The notes: generated from the letters alone by a model not told the origin. A DNA stretch of 64,000 bases from an uncultured Pelagibacteraceae bacterium (GCA_902589345.1 CACISU010000001.1:248001-312000), one strand, 5' to 3'. Shown: positions 1 through 9,946, counted from the stretch's first letter. A program made the numbers and translations.

Positions 1-228
1 TCTTTAAAGCATGGATTGACTAAAGGTACTTATTCAATGTGTAGTGGTTGTAGAAAACCTATATCCATTAAAGATAAAAAATCATGTCATTATGAAGAGG
101 GTGTTTCATGTCCAAATTGTCACGATACTCTAACAAACTCACAAAAAGAAAGATTTAGAATGAGACAGAAACAAATAAATGTTGCAAAAAAACTTGGAAA
201 AAAACATATATTCCAAAAAGAATTTTAA
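1..228 (+). CDS. trhO: tRNA uridine(34) hydroxylase TrhO, C-terminal part (partial)
   Basis: The frame is open from the left edge and ends at 228, so only the last 75 residues are present. The visible part has the cysteine-rich tail of the TrhO/YceA rhodanese family: CSGCR followed by PIS, and then GVSCPNC. By family knowledge, TrhO hydroxylates U34 of certain tRNAs using prephenate-dependent or oxygen-dependent chemistry. The catalytic rhodanese Cys lies upstream, outside the window. The MATE gene starts 2 bp after the stop codon, so the two are probably co-transcribed. The family call is fairly safe, but the activity cannot be judged from the fragment. Confidence 0.8.
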   Translation, partial: SLKHGLTKGTYSMCSGCRKPISIKDKKSCHYEEGVSCPNCHDTLTNSQKERFRMRQKQINVAKKLGKKHIFQKEF

Positions 229-230
229 AT

Positions 231-1586
231 ATGGATTTGCTAAAAGATAATATACCAAAACTAGTAAGAAAACTTGCTGTTCCTGCCATGGTAGGCACTT
301 TATTTCAAACTCTATATAATGTAGTTGATACTTTTTTTGCAGGTAAAATATCTCCTGAAGCGCTATCAGCATTAAGCAAATCTTTTCCAATATATTTTAT
401 TATTATCGCAACTTCTATTGGTGTGACTGTTGCTGGAACATCTCTTATAGGTAACAGTATTGGTGAAAAAAATAATAAAAAAACATTAAATTACTGTTCA
501 CATATTATCTATTATGGAATCCTAATTTCTATTTTTATTACTTTTTTAGGCTTGTATTTTTCAGAAGATGTTTTTTTTCTAATGGGGTCAACAGAAGAAG
601 TGACCTCTTTAGGTCTTGAATATACAAATATTATTTATTCAGGCTCTTTTTTATTTATATTAGTTGTTTCTTTAAATTCTTTACTTCATGCTGAAGGTGA
701 TACAAAGACTTACAGAAACATTTTGGTATTATCATTTCTATTAAACATCATATTAAATCCTATTTTAATATTTGGTTTCTTATTTATACCTGCGTTTGGA
801 GTAAAGGGCATTGGTATTGCTACAATTATTTCTCAATTATTATCTTTTTTGATTATTTTAATCAAATTTCTTAAAAATGATAGAGTAAGAAATATTACAA
901 GTGAACATTTGACTCTTAAATTATTATTTTTTAAAAATATTTTTTTTCAATCTATGCCTATATCTATATCGATATGTGGTTATGCTTTAGCTGCAGCAAT
1001 AATTTTTACTTATGTAGGTCATTCTGGCGAATATGCTGTTGCTGGTTATGGAGTTGGTACACGTATAGAACAAGTAGTTCTTCTTCCAATTCTTGGAATA
1101 AACACAGCCATTATATCAATAATAGCCCAAAACTATGGAGCTAATAATCTTGAAAGAATAAAAGAAACTTATTTTACTGCTATTAAATATGCTTTTTTAA
1201 TAATGATTACAGCTGGAATTTTGGTTTTTTTATCTGCAAGTCTAATTACAAGTTTTTTTTCAAATGACCCTGAAGTAATTGAGTATGGGAAAAGATACTT
1301 AAAAATTTCGGCCTTTGTGTTACCTGCATATCCTGTTTTCTTTCTTTCAAATGGTTTTTTTATGGCTTTAAAAAAGTCTGAAAATGCAATGATTTCAAAC
1401 TTTTTTAGAAATGTTCTTAATCCTATTGCAGTATTTTATATTGCAAAATCCGTGAACGCTAGTTTTGAAACTTTCTTTTGGTTATGGGTTGGTATTAATT
1501 GGTTTTTCTCAATTTCTTATTTTTTTATTATAATTTATTATTTAAAAATTAAATTAAATAAATCTGGCGCTGTCGTTCATCCATGA
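231..1586 (+). CDS. MATE family multidrug/Na+ (H+) antiporter
   Basis: This 451-residue integral membrane protein has about 12 hydrophobic segments, arranged as two repeated halves. The N-terminus (LAVPAMVGTLFQTLYNVVDT) is the typical MATE first helix with the VDT motif, and a second-half counterpart follows around residue 235. MATE proteins export cationic drugs or metabolites in exchange for Na+ or H+; the substrate here cannot be told. The gene follows trhO with a 2-bp gap. Its last 33 bp overlap, tail to tail, the 3' end of soxG on the other strand. Confidence 0.9.
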   Translation: MDLLKDNIPKLVRKLAVPAMVGTLFQTLYNVVDTFFAGKISPEALSALSKSFPIYFIIIATSIGVTVAGTSLIGNSIGEKNNKKTLNYCSHIIYYGILISIFITFLGLYFSEDVFFLMGSTEEVTSLGLEYTNIIYSGSFLFILVVSLNSLLHAEGDTKTYRNILVLSFLLNIILNPILIFGFLFIPAFGVKGIGIATIISQLLSFLIILIKFLKNDRVRNITSEHLTLKLLFFKNIFFQSMPISISICGYALAAAIIFTYVGHSGEYAVAGYGVGTRIEQVVLLPILGINTAIISIIAQNYGANNLERIKETYFTAIKYAFLIMITAGILVFLSASLITSFFSNDPEVIEYGKRYLKISAFVLPAYPVFFLSNGFFMALKKSENAMISNFFRNVLNPIAVFYIAKSVNASFETFFWLWVGINWFFSISYFFIIIYYLKIKLNKSGAVVHP

Positions 1587-2114
1587 CCATAAATGTTCTG
1601 AAAAAGATCTTCTAACAAATAAATTTAAATCATTAACATTTTTATTATGAATAATTACATCAATATGATTAATTAATGTCTGTACTACTGCACCTTTAGA
1701 ATTTTTAAAATTATTAAAATTAAATGGACAGCCAGTTGATAACAATTCGTAAACTTTTGTACCCGTTAGATTAATCATTATCCAATGATCTGAAACATTT
1801 GTAACAGAGCCTAGTTTTACTTTAGAAATTTCTTTAAAAAGTTTATCCTCTAAAAAGTTTTCATTTTTAATATGAATCTTATCATTTGAGTACAAAAACC
1901 ATTCATCTGGACTTAACCAAAGAAGACTTAGTTTTTCGTTGCTCGAAGATGTATTTGGGTCAACAGGAGTTATAATAGACAACTCTTTACCAATTTTAGT
2001 TATAAAATCTCTACTTTTACCTCTTAAGTTTATTTTTAAAATAGGTTCAATTTCTGAAATTTTTATTTCAGAGTATTCTTTTGTATCCATTATTGGTGTA
2101 ATAAAATTAAGCAT
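1554..2114 (-). CDS. soxG: sarcosine oxidase gamma subunit
   Basis: This 186-residue protein is the last gene of the minus-strand soxB-soxD-soxA-soxG operon. Its ATG overlaps the end of soxA by 8 bp. It shows the GcvT-like fold seen in SoxG, with LLWLSPDEWFLYS near residue 65 and DHWIMINLTG near residue 108. In the family it is the small structural subunit of heterotetrameric sarcosine oxidase. Identification rests on operon position plus these motifs; sequence conservation of SoxG is normally low. The 3' end overlaps the MATE gene by 33 bp on the opposite strand. Confidence 0.85.
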   Translation of the reverse strand: MLNFITPIMDTKEYSEIKISEIEPILKINLRGKSRDFITKIGKELSIITPVDPNTSSSNEKLSLLWLSPDEWFLYSNDKIHIKNENFLEDKLFKEISKVKLGSVTNVSDHWIMINLTGTKVYELLSTGCPFNFNNFKNSKGAVVQTLINHIDVIIHNKNVNDLNLFVRRSFSEHLWSWMNDSARFI

Positions 2115-5112
2115 TTAATCTCTTATTTTCCTTATCTAAAAAAACTGTATCAGTTATGGTTACATTAATAGTTTTGTCTTTCATTGGTACAAACATTTTT
2201 TGACCCTTAAGTTTTTTTCCATTTTTAACTACCGCAAGTGCAATTGATTTATTTAAATTTGGACTAAAATAACTTGAAGTAACGTGACCAATCATTTCAA
2301 TTGGTTTTTTATTTGTTTCAGCAACAATTTGTGCACCTTCCTCTAAAATTTCTTTTGGATCTTCAGTAAGTAATCCTACCAATTGTTTTCTATCTTCTCT
2401 AATTGTATCACTTCTATACAAAGATCTTTTTCCAATAAAATCATATTTCTTTTTACTAATTATCCAATCCATTTGTAAATCTACAGGAGTCATTGTTCCA
2501 TCAGTATCCTGACCAGTTATTATAAATCCTTTTTCTGCCCTTAGTAAGTGCATGGTTTCTGTTCCATAAGGTGTAATATCAAATTCTTTGCCAGCATCAA
2601 TACACTTTTCCCAAACAGATTTAACATAAGATGATTGAATATTAATCTCATAACTGAGTTCACCAGTAAAACTAATGCGCATTACCCTACATTTTATATT
2701 ATCGATCAACGCATTTTTGAACGACATGTGTGGAAATTCTTCATCAGACAAAACTAGATCAGGAATTACTTTTGAAAGAATTTTTTTTGAATTAGGTCCA
2801 CATATACTCACAGTCCCATAATGATCAGTGACTGAAGTTAAATAAACGTCTAGTTCAGGCCATTCTGTTTGTAAATAATCCTCTAATTTTGAAAGAACAT
2901 TAGCAGCACCACCAGTTGTAGTAGTCATTAAATAGTGGTTTTCCGATAATCTAGTTGTAACTCCATCATCGTAAACCATTCCATCTTCATTGAGCATTAG
3001 TCCATACCTACATTTTCCTATTTCTAATTTTGACCATGCATTTGTGTAAACTCTATTTAGAAATTCAGAAGCATCACTTCCTTGAATATCTATTTTTCCA
3101 AGGGTAGATGCATCTAATATACCTGAACTATCTCTAGCAGCTTTGCTTTCTCTTTGTACTGCTTCATACATATTTTCATTATCTTTTGGATAGTACCAAG
3201 CTCTTTTCCATTGACCCACATTTTCAAATTTAGCTTTATTTTCAACATGCCAATCGTGCATTGGAGTTTTTCTTGTAATATCAAAAAATTTACCAACATT
3301 TCTTCCAACGATAGCACCAAATGTTAATGGAGTGTAAGGAGGTCTAAAAGTAGTTGTTCCTAATTCACCCATCTTAACACCAGCAGTTTCTGCTATAATT
3401 CCAAGAGCATGCATGTTGGATAATTTACCTTGATCAGTGGCCATTCCTGTTGTTGTATATCTTTTGACATGTTCAATCGATTTAAAACCCTCTCTTAAAG
3501 CTAATTTTATGTCATTTGCAGTAGAATCATTTTGAAAATCTAAAAATGGTTTAGTTTTTCCCAAAGGTTTATCAGATGGAAGTAGCCAAATATTCTTTTT
3601 GTTGATTTCTTTTGAAGAAATAATTTCTAAATTTTCATAGTCATTATTATTAATTTCTAAAAATTTATTTGTTAAGTAAACTGAATTCTTTATTACTTCA
3701 TCAAGCTCAAAATCACCATTACAAGATCCAATACTTATTTGATCCAATTTAGATTTGTCTGGTAAAAAAACATTATCCTCAATTCTGAATTTAAGTTTAC
3801 CACCAGATTGAGTAAATAAATGAACTCTTGGTGTCCATCCTCCTGATATACCCAAGCAGTCACATTCTACTTTAATTTTTTTTCCTACAACTGCGGCACC
3901 ATCGTCAGACAATTTCATAATTTCAATAGAATTTATTTTTTTGTAGCCATTTGTATTAACAACTGAAGATTTCCAATGAATTTTAATACCTAATTTATCA
4001 ACTTCTTTAACTATTAACGAGTTAGTTTTGTCCCTAATATCAACTATTGAATTAACCGTTACTCCACTATTATTTAATGAGATTGCAGTTTCATAAGCTG
4101 AATCATTATTTGTAAATAAAGATACTTTTTGTCCACATTTTACTCCGTAGTAATCTATGTATTTTTTGATAGAAGATGAAAGTATAATACCAGGTCTATC
4201 ATTGTTATTGAAAATTAATGGTCTTTCCATCGCTCCTGTAGCTATAATTACTTTTTTTGACCTGATTTTCCAAAGTCTTTGACGAATTTTGTCTTTTTTT
4301 TCATTTAAATCTAAATGATCCGTTAAATTTTCTCTTGCTAGGAGATAATTATAATTATGATAAGCAGCTAATGATGTTCTTGTTTTTATAGTTAAATTTT
4401 TAAATGACTTTAGAGTTTCAATTTCTTTTTTTAACCACTTATTTGAATATAAATTATTAATCTTATAGCACTCATTTTCTTGAAAAATAGTAGTTCCACC
4501 TAACGTATTTTTGTCATCTATCAATACAGTATTTAAATTATTCTTGGCTGCTGTTTTTGCAGCCATTATTCCAGAAATACCTCCCCCAACAATCAAAACA
4601 TCACAGTGTAAATATCTTTGATCATAAATATCTTTATCAGGTTCCGTGGGTGATTTACCAAGTCCAGCAGATTTTCTTATAAAATATTCATATAATTTCC
4701 AGAAATTAGCAGGCCACATAAAAGTTTTATAATAGAAAGCTGCTGGTATAAGTGGGGAGAAAAAATTGTTTACAGCCCCTAAATCAAAATTTACACTTGG
4801 CCAGCAGTTCTGGCTTGATGCTTCTAACCCCTCATATATTTCTATTTCAGTTGCTCTTGTATTGGGTTCTGTCATTGAAGGATCATTTCCCACTTGTAAA
4901 ATTGCATTAGGTTCTTCAGAACCACACGTCATTATTCCTCTAGGACGGTGATATTTAAAACTCCTTCCAACAAGATGTATATTATTTGCTAATAAAGCAG
5001 ATGCTAAGGTATCGCCCTTAAAACCATATAATTTTTTACCGTCAAACTTAAAAGATATTCTTGACGTTTGATCAATAAATTTATTATTTGTTGTTCTTAA
5101 ATTTTTGCTCAT
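2107..5112 (-). CDS. soxA: sarcosine oxidase alpha subunit
   Basis: This 1001-residue subunit belongs to the heterotetrameric sarcosine oxidase (sarcosine + O2 + THF to glycine + H2O2 + methylene-THF). Domains run in the expected order. An N-terminal 2Fe-2S-like fold lacking cluster cysteines spans about residues 15-110 (KYHRPRGIMTCG). A Rossmann NAD-binding domain follows from about residue 170 (VLIVGGGISGIMAAK). A C-terminal GcvT/aminomethyltransferase domain from about residue 620 binds tetrahydrofolate and ends with LRAEKGFIITGQDTDG and related motifs. Its start codon overlaps the soxD stop. The length matches the family. In SAR11 the enzyme handles sarcosine derived from glycine betaine and dimethylglycine. 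Confidence 0.96.
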   Translation of the reverse strand: MSKNLRTTNNKFIDQTSRISFKFDGKKLYGFKGDTLASALLANNIHLVGRSFKYHRPRGIMTCGSEEPNAILQVGNDPSMTEPNTRATEIEIYEGLEASSQNCWPSVNFDLGAVNNFFSPLIPAAFYYKTFMWPANFWKLYEYFIRKSAGLGKSPTEPDKDIYDQRYLHCDVLIVGGGISGIMAAKTAAKNNLNTVLIDDKNTLGGTTIFQENECYKINNLYSNKWLKKEIETLKSFKNLTIKTRTSLAAYHNYNYLLARENLTDHLDLNEKKDKIRQRLWKIRSKKVIIATGAMERPLIFNNNDRPGIILSSSIKKYIDYYGVKCGQKVSLFTNNDSAYETAISLNNSGVTVNSIVDIRDKTNSLIVKEVDKLGIKIHWKSSVVNTNGYKKINSIEIMKLSDDGAAVVGKKIKVECDCLGISGGWTPRVHLFTQSGGKLKFRIEDNVFLPDKSKLDQISIGSCNGDFELDEVIKNSVYLTNKFLEINNNDYENLEIISSKEINKKNIWLLPSDKPLGKTKPFLDFQNDSTANDIKLALREGFKSIEHVKRYTTTGMATDQGKLSNMHALGIIAETAGVKMGELGTTTFRPPYTPLTFGAIVGRNVGKFFDITRKTPMHDWHVENKAKFENVGQWKRAWYYPKDNENMYEAVQRESKAARDSSGILDASTLGKIDIQGSDASEFLNRVYTNAWSKLEIGKCRYGLMLNEDGMVYDDGVTTRLSENHYLMTTTTGGAANVLSKLEDYLQTEWPELDVYLTSVTDHYGTVSICGPNSKKILSKVIPDLVLSDEEFPHMSFKNALIDNIKCRVMRISFTGELSYEINIQSSYVKSVWEKCIDAGKEFDITPYGTETMHLLRAEKGFIITGQDTDGTMTPVDLQMDWIISKKKYDFIGKRSLYRSDTIREDRKQLVGLLTEDPKEILEEGAQIVAETNKKPIEMIGHVTSSYFSPNLNKSIALAVVKNGKKLKGQKMFVPMKDKTINVTITDTVFLDKENKRLNA

Positions 5113-5387
5113 TATTTTACTGGTGGTTTTTCACCCATTTTATAGACAGCATGAATTATATCGTTTGATGTATCCCTAACCACATTGAACCATTTTCTAC
5201 ATCCATGAGTATGATTCCATCTTTCAAATTGAACACCTTTAATATTTTTTCTCATAAATAGATATTCTGCCCACTGATCATCACTTAATTCGGTTGGTTG
5301 TTTAGGTCTTACAATATGAGCTTCTCCACCAGAAGAAAATTCACTCTGGTCTCTTTCACCACAATAAGGACAATTAATTAAAAACAT
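5112..5387 (-). CDS. soxD: sarcosine oxidase delta subunit
   Basis: This 91-residue zinc-ribbon subunit has CPYCGERDQSEF at residues 6-17 and HTHGCRKWFNVVRDT near residues 59-73. The two N-terminal cysteines plus the downstream His and Cys supply the zinc site known in SoxD. It sits between soxB and soxA, and both junctions share a base between stop and start, so translation of the four genes is probably coupled. The length is usual for the family. Confidence 0.95.
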   Translation of the reverse strand: MFLINCPYCGERDQSEFSSGGEAHIVRPKQPTELSDDQWAEYLFMRKNIKGVQFERWNHTHGCRKWFNVVRDTSNDIIHAVYKMGEKPPVK

Positions 5388-6640
5388 TAGTGTGCTACAG
5401 CAGCTGCTCCATGTTCATCAACAAGATCACCACTTATAAATCTATTAATGTTGAAATCAGCATTTAGTTTATGAGGTTCATCGTTTGCAATAGTATGTGC
5501 AAACAAATCACCTGACCCTGGTGTTGCTTTAAATCCACCAGTACCCCAACCACAATTAAAATATAATCCCTTAATATGTGTTTTACTAATTATTGGGCTA
5601 GCATCTGGGCAAATATCAACAATACCACCCCATTGTCTTAACATTTTCATTCTACTAAAAATAGGGTAGAGCTCTAATATTGCTTTTAAAGTTCCCTCAA
5701 CAACATCATGACTTCCTCTTTGAGTATATGAAACATAAGCATCAGTTCCTGCCCCAATAACTAACTCCCCTTTATCAGACTGACTTACATAAGCATGAAC
5801 AGCATTGGACATAACTACAGTATCTATAATTGGTTTTACTGGCTCTGATACTAATGCTTGTAGTGGTTTGCTCTCAAGCGGTAATTTTAAATCAACCATA
5901 TTTGCTATAACACTAGAGTGACCAGCTGTAACTACTCCAATTTTTTTTGCTTTTATAAATCCTTTTGTTGTTTCTATACCTTCAAGACTATCTCCATTCC
6001 TTTTGATTCCTTTTACTTCACAATTTTGAATAATATCTACTCCCATAGCATCAGCGCCTCTAGCATAACCCCATGCAACAGCATCATGTCTAGCAGTTCC
6101 AGCTCTTCTTTGTAGAGTTCCTCCTAAGACAGGATACCTAATCTCAGGTGAAGTATTTATTATCGGACAGAACTTTTTAACTTCATCAGTATTTAGCCAT
6201 ACAGCATCTATGCCATTTAATCTGTTTGCATGAGTTCTTCTTTTAAGATCTCTAACATCTTGAAGGTTATGAGCTAAATTCATAACACCTCTTTGACTAA
6301 ACATAACATTGTAATTTAATTCTTGTGATAATCCTTCCCATAATTTTAAAGCATGATCGTACAAACCTGCACTCGCATCCCATAAATAATTTGAACGAAT
6401 AATTGTAGTATTCCTTCCAGTATTTCCACCACCAATCCAACCTTTTTCGACGACTGCAATATTTGTCATACTATGCTTTTTAGCTAAATAATAAGCGGTA
6501 GCTAAACCGTGACCACCACCACCAATGATAATTGCATCATATTCTTTTTTTGGTTCAGGGTCTCTCCATGCTCTTTGCCAATTTTCGTGGTAACTAAAAG
6601 CATTCTTAATTAGAGAAAATATAGAATATTTGTTTTTCAT
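5387..6640 (-). CDS. soxB: sarcosine oxidase beta subunit (FAD/FMN flavoprotein)
   Basis: This 417-residue catalytic subunit is the first gene of the sox operon. A dinucleotide-binding motif ([20 protein letters not shown]) begins at about residue 36 and binds [18 protein letters not shown] contains His185, which aligns with the histidine that carries covalent FMN in characterised heterotetrameric enzymes; that role is by homology. The C-terminus has the [14 protein letters not shown] flavin loop. The upstream 64-bp gap is shared with tRNA-Ser and carries a 14-bp palindrome. This operon implies use of methylated amines for carbon and energy. Confidence 0.96.
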   Translation of the reverse strand: MKNKYSIFSLIKNAFSYHENWQRAWRDPEPKKEYDAIIIGGGGHGLATAYYLAKKHSMTNIAVVEKGWIGGGNTGRNTTIIRSNYLWDASAGLYDHALKLWEGLSQELNYNVMFSQRGVMNLAHNLQDVRDLKRRTHANRLNGIDAVWLNTDEVKKFCPIINTSPEIRYPVLGGTLQRRAGTARHDAVAWGYARGADAMGVDIIQNCEVKGIKRNGDSLEGIETTKGFIKAKKIGVVTAGHSSVIANMVDLKLPLESKPLQALVSEPVKPIIDTVVMSNAVHAYVSQSDKGELVIGAGTDAYVSYTQRGSHDVVEGTLKAILELYPIFSRMKMLRQWGGIVDICPDASPIISKTHIKGLYFNCGWGTGGFKATPGSGDLFAHTIANDEPHKLNADFNINRFISGDLVDEHGAAAVAH

Positions 6641-6666
6641 AATTTGCTCAAAATTACTTGATTAAT

Positions 6667-6680
6667 ATTGAATATTCAAT
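6667..6680. promoter_or_regulatory. 14-bp perfect palindrome between soxB and tRNA-Ser
   Basis: ATTGAATATTCAAT is self-complementary. On the minus strand it lies between a possible -35 box (TTGAAA, complement of 6683-6688) and a possible -10 box (TATTAA, complement of 6662-6667) of the sox operon. The spacing between these boxes is 15 bp, which is short. This is where a repressor or activator site would be expected. No regulator gene adjoins it. In DNA this rich in A+T, a chance palindrome is possible. Confidence 0.35.
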
Positions 6681-6704
6681 GATTTCAAGTTACACAGTAG
6701 TCAC

Positions 6705-6797
6705 GGAAAGGTGGGTGAGCTGGTTTAAACCAACGGGTTGCTAACTCGTCGTGCGTCGAAAGATGTACCGAGGGTTCGAATCCCTCCCTTTCCGCCA
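6705..6797 (+). tRNA. tRNA-Ser(GCT)
   Basis: A class II tRNA of 93 nt with encoded CCA. The acceptor stem GGAAAGG pairs with CCTTTCC. The anticodon stem is ACGGG/CTCGT with loop TTGCTAA, which gives anticodon GCT. A long variable arm follows, then a T arm AGGG-TTCGAAT-CCCT. The CCA is immediately followed by the stop codon of the convergent transglycosylase gene, with no spacer. Confidence 0.96.
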
Positions 6798-9020
6798 CTA
6801 ATATAATGGGTCATTTTTAAAGAAATTTTTGAGTTCAATAGGTCTTTGTTCTAATACATATCTATATACATTGTAATTTTCCAAAACTCTTTGAACATAA
6901 TTGCGAGTTTCTTTAAATTTTATTAATTCTATCCAATCAACATAGCTAATTTCCTTTTTTTGAGGATTTTTATTAATTTTTTTCCAATATTTTACTCTTT
7001 TTGGCCCTGCATTATAAGCTGCAATTGCGAAAGGGTAAGCTCCATCATATTCCAATAAAAGTCCAGCAATGTAAAAAGAACCAAGATTAATATTGTATTC
7101 AGGATTTTTAGTTAATTTTGATTTTGAATATGGTACCTTAGATTGTTTAGCAACAGTTTTTGCCGTGTAAGGCATTAATTGCATTAAACCTTGAGCCCCT
7201 GCATGACTGTGAGCAGATGTATCAAATTCACTTTCTTGTCTAATAATTGACAATATGAAAGCTGCTTCAGGAATTTTTCTACCATTAATTCTATTAGGTG
7301 TACTAATAATTGGATAATTATATTTATTATGAAACCTTTTTTCATAGGAAGCAATTTTTGAAACTTGAATAGCAAAATCAAATCTTGATATTTCAGTAGC
7401 TAATCTTGCAGCTAAAATTTCACTCCCAGCAGATATATTGTCATTTGCAAGATGTCTTAAAATATGTTTTGTATATTTAGTTTTTTTAAGATCATTTAAT
7501 AAATAAACTGTAGCTACAAGTTTATTTTTGTAAAAGTCATTGATGTATTTTTTATCTATCTCCATTTCAGCATTAAGCTCAAATTTTTTATTTGGATAAA
7601 CTTTCATATGTGATAGTTGACCATAATATGTAGTTAGATACTTAGAGCTTTCTACGTACCATTTATTGGCCTCTTCAGAGTTACCTAAAGTTTCGTTAAC
7701 TCTACCTAACCAATATGCACCTCTAGATAGACTAATAGGATAACCTACTTCATTATAAAATCTGTTGAAATGATCTTTTGCAAGAATAGGATCTTTTAAA
7801 AAACTATAGGCTATCCAGCCACTCATCCATTCAGCCTCTGCATATTCAGGTCCTTCATTTAATGCATGGTTGCTTGCAACTTTATAAGCTGTTTCATATC
7901 TTTTTTTATATATAAGAGATCTTGATATGATTGATCTTTCCTTCCACCATTTGTCAGGTCTAATCATATATTCTTTGTTATTGGGAATATTTAATAATAT
8001 ATCTAGTGAGCTATCTACTCTGCCTCTTTTTCTTCTCCATTTTAATCTATCATAATTTAAACCTGAATCATTTTTTAAATGTGCTGGAACTTTTTTAATT
8101 GCAGTATCAACACCATAAGATCTACTCATTAAAAGCTGTCTTGCAGTATATAATAACCTATAATCCTTAGGTAGATATTTTAACATTCTTTTAAGATCCC
8201 AATATTTATTTTCCCAAGAAAGATAATCAGCTCTTGCAATATAATCTTCTTTTTTCAAATATTTTTTATATTTTTTTCTAAAGTATGATAAATTTGACCT
8301 TGATAAGTCAGCAGTAATAAATCCTTTTTTAATTAAGCTGATCCCTTGATCCATTTTCCCTATTGAAATTAAACTTTCACCTAAAATCATTTTTCCATAA
8401 CCACTTAATGGAGGATAATTATTAAACCACTCAATTACTTTTTGGTGACTTAACGAATTGGTTGAAATTTTATGTTCACCCAAGTATTTAATTCTACTTA
8501 ACCTTGGATAATCATTATTATTTAGAATAAATTGTTGATAATCATAAAAACTTGCTCTATTTCCCGTAGTTAGCAGATGCCTCCATTGTATAAAATTATA
8601 TATTGATTTAGCTCTTGCTTTTTTAGCGACCTTTAATGCATCATTCCAATTACTTTTTTCCATGAATTGAATTGCTTGTTTAGCGTAGGCATAGTCTCTA
8701 TCACTATAGTAACTAGACTTTTTTGCTACTCTTGTAGTCTGTTTTCGAACTATTAGTGGTTTATTTTTTGGTATAATAACACCATTGATTTTTGTTATTT
8801 TAACATCATCTTTCTTTTTAATTTCTTGCTGGTCAGTTTGTAGATTTGGATTAGGTTTTTTTTTAGGTAATATTAAGTTTTTAGAAATTTTTTTCTTTAA
8901 TGTCTCATCTGATATTGATGGTTTTTTTTTAGGAATGAGTAAATTATCTGCAAAAGATAATTGAAAAATTAATAAAATAACTATATTTAATGCTATTAAT
9001 TTAATTAATTTTATTATCAT
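6798..9020 (-). CDS. slt: soluble lytic murein transglycosylase (Slt-like)
   Basis: This 740-residue periplasmic enzyme cleaves peptidoglycan glycan strands to 1,6-anhydro products. It has an N-terminal signal peptide (LIALNIVILLIFQLSFA). A low-complexity linker contains three IPKKKP/LPKKKP-like repeats at about residues 28-83. A long alpha-helical superhelical (TPR-like) domain spans about residues 110-570. The catalytic goose-lysozyme-like domain is from about residue 585. SIIRQESEFDTSAHSHAGAQ holds the catalytic Glu, and GLMQLMPYTAKTVAK and AIAAYNAGPKRVKYW are the other family motifs. The gene is divergent from dapA across a 41-bp gap and convergent with tRNA-Ser. Confidence 0.94.
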   Translation of the reverse strand: MIIKLIKLIALNIVILLIFQLSFADNLLIPKKKPSISDETLKKKISKNLILPKKKPNPNLQTDQQEIKKKDDVKITKINGVIIPKNKPLIVRKQTTRVAKKSSYYSDRDYAYAKQAIQFMEKSNWNDALKVAKKARAKSIYNFIQWRHLLTTGNRASFYDYQQFILNNNDYPRLSRIKYLGEHKISTNSLSHQKVIEWFNNYPPLSGYGKMILGESLISIGKMDQGISLIKKGFITADLSRSNLSYFRKKYKKYLKKEDYIARADYLSWENKYWDLKRMLKYLPKDYRLLYTARQLLMSRSYGVDTAIKKVPAHLKNDSGLNYDRLKWRRKRGRVDSSLDILLNIPNNKEYMIRPDKWWKERSIISRSLIYKKRYETAYKVASNHALNEGPEYAEAEWMSGWIAYSFLKDPILAKDHFNRFYNEVGYPISLSRGAYWLGRVNETLGNSEEANKWYVESSKYLTTYYGQLSHMKVYPNKKFELNAEMEIDKKYINDFYKNKLVATVYLLNDLKKTKYTKHILRHLANDNISAGSEILAARLATEISRFDFAIQVSKIASYEKRFHNKYNYPIISTPNRINGRKIPEAAFILSIIRQESEFDTSAHSHAGAQGLMQLMPYTAKTVAKQSKVPYSKSKLTKNPEYNINLGSFYIAGLLLEYDGAYPFAIAAYNAGPKRVKYWKKINKNPQKKEISYVDWIELIKFKETRNYVQRVLENYNVYRYVLEQRPIELKNFFKNDPLY

Positions 9021-9047
9021 AAATTTTAAAAATGAATCTGCAATCTA

Positions 9048-9062
9048 TGTTATAAGTATTTA
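9048..9062 (+). promoter_or_regulatory. extended -10 promoter abutting the dapA start (leaderless candidate)
   Basis: TG at 9048-9049, one base, then TATAAG at 9051-9056 forms an extended -10 element. Transcription would start about 6-7 bp further on, at or within a base or two of the dapA ATG at 9062. No Shine-Dalgarno sequence can fit. No good -35 is visible, as expected for an extended -10. The transcription start is inferred, not shown. Confidence 0.55.
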
Positions 9063-9946
9063 TGTTTAAAGGATCAAATGTAGCTTTAATAACTCCGTTT
9101 AAAAATAACAAGTTAGACGAGGAAAATTATCTAAAACTAATTAATTTTCATATGGAAAATGGTACTAATGGTTTGGTTCCAGCAGGAACCACAGGTGAAT
9201 CACCAACATTAAGTCATGATGAGCACAACCGAGTTATTGAACTATGTATTAAAGAATCTAAAGGAAAGCTACCAGTAATTGCTGGTACGGGATCTAATTC
9301 TACTGAAGAGGCTGTTGCCTTAACTAAGCACGCTGAAAAATCTGGTGCTGATGGAGCATTAGTTGTGACGCCTTATTATAACAAACCAACACAAGAGGGT
9401 TTGTATCAACATTACAAAGCAATTAATGATAATACAAGTCTACCTATTATAATTTATAACATACCAAGTAGATGTGTAATTGATATGTCCGTTGATACTA
9501 TGGCAAGATTATTTGAGCTTAAAAATATTGCTGGTGTAAAAGATGCTACTGGGGACCTAAATAGACTCGATGAAACAATTAATAAACTTGGACCTGAATT
9601 TATACAGCTAACTGGTGAAGATGGTCTTGCATTTGAATTTAATAAAAGAGGAGGCGTTGGAATTATTTCTGTTACAGCAAATATTGCTCCAAAACTATGT
9701 TCTGACATGCAAAAGTTTTCAAAATCAAAAACAGAAAACGAATTTAAAGAAGCGGAAAGAATTAACAAACTACTACAACCGGTTCACAAATCTTTATTTA
9801 TTGAAAGTAATCCTGCTCCAGTGAAATATGCTGCTAAACTTTTAGGATTATGTGATGATGAAATTAGACTTCCATTAGTTAAAATTAAAAAAGATACTGA
9901 AGAAAAAGTTAAAAAAGCATTATCATCAGCTAGTATTATTAGTTAA
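9062..9946 (+). CDS. dapA: 4-hydroxy-tetrahydrodipicolinate synthase
   Basis: This 294-residue TIM-barrel aldolase condenses pyruvate with aspartate semialdehyde in lysine and meso-diaminopimelate synthesis. Motifs seen are [16 protein letters not shown] (pyruvate site), YNIPSR with the catalytic Tyr, and GVKDATGDL with the Schiff-base Lys at residue 160. The length is normal. The gene opens the plus-strand run dapA-smpB-folK, and its stop shares a base with the smpB start. Its start codon lies only 5 bp after a TATAAG box, so the mRNA may be leaderless. Confidence 0.97.
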   Translation: MFKGSNVALITPFKNNKLDEENYLKLINFHMENGTNGLVPAGTTGESPTLSHDEHNRVIELCIKESKGKLPVIAGTGSNSTEEAVALTKHAEKSGADGALVVTPYYNKPTQEGLYQHYKAINDNTSLPIIIYNIPSRCVIDMSVDTMARLFELKNIAGVKDATGDLNRLDETINKLGPEFIQLTGEDGLAFEFNKRGGVGIISVTANIAPKLCSDMQKFSKSKTENEFKEAERINKLLQPVHKSLFIESNPAPVKYAAKLLGLCDDEIRLPLVKIKKDTEEKVKKALSSASIIS

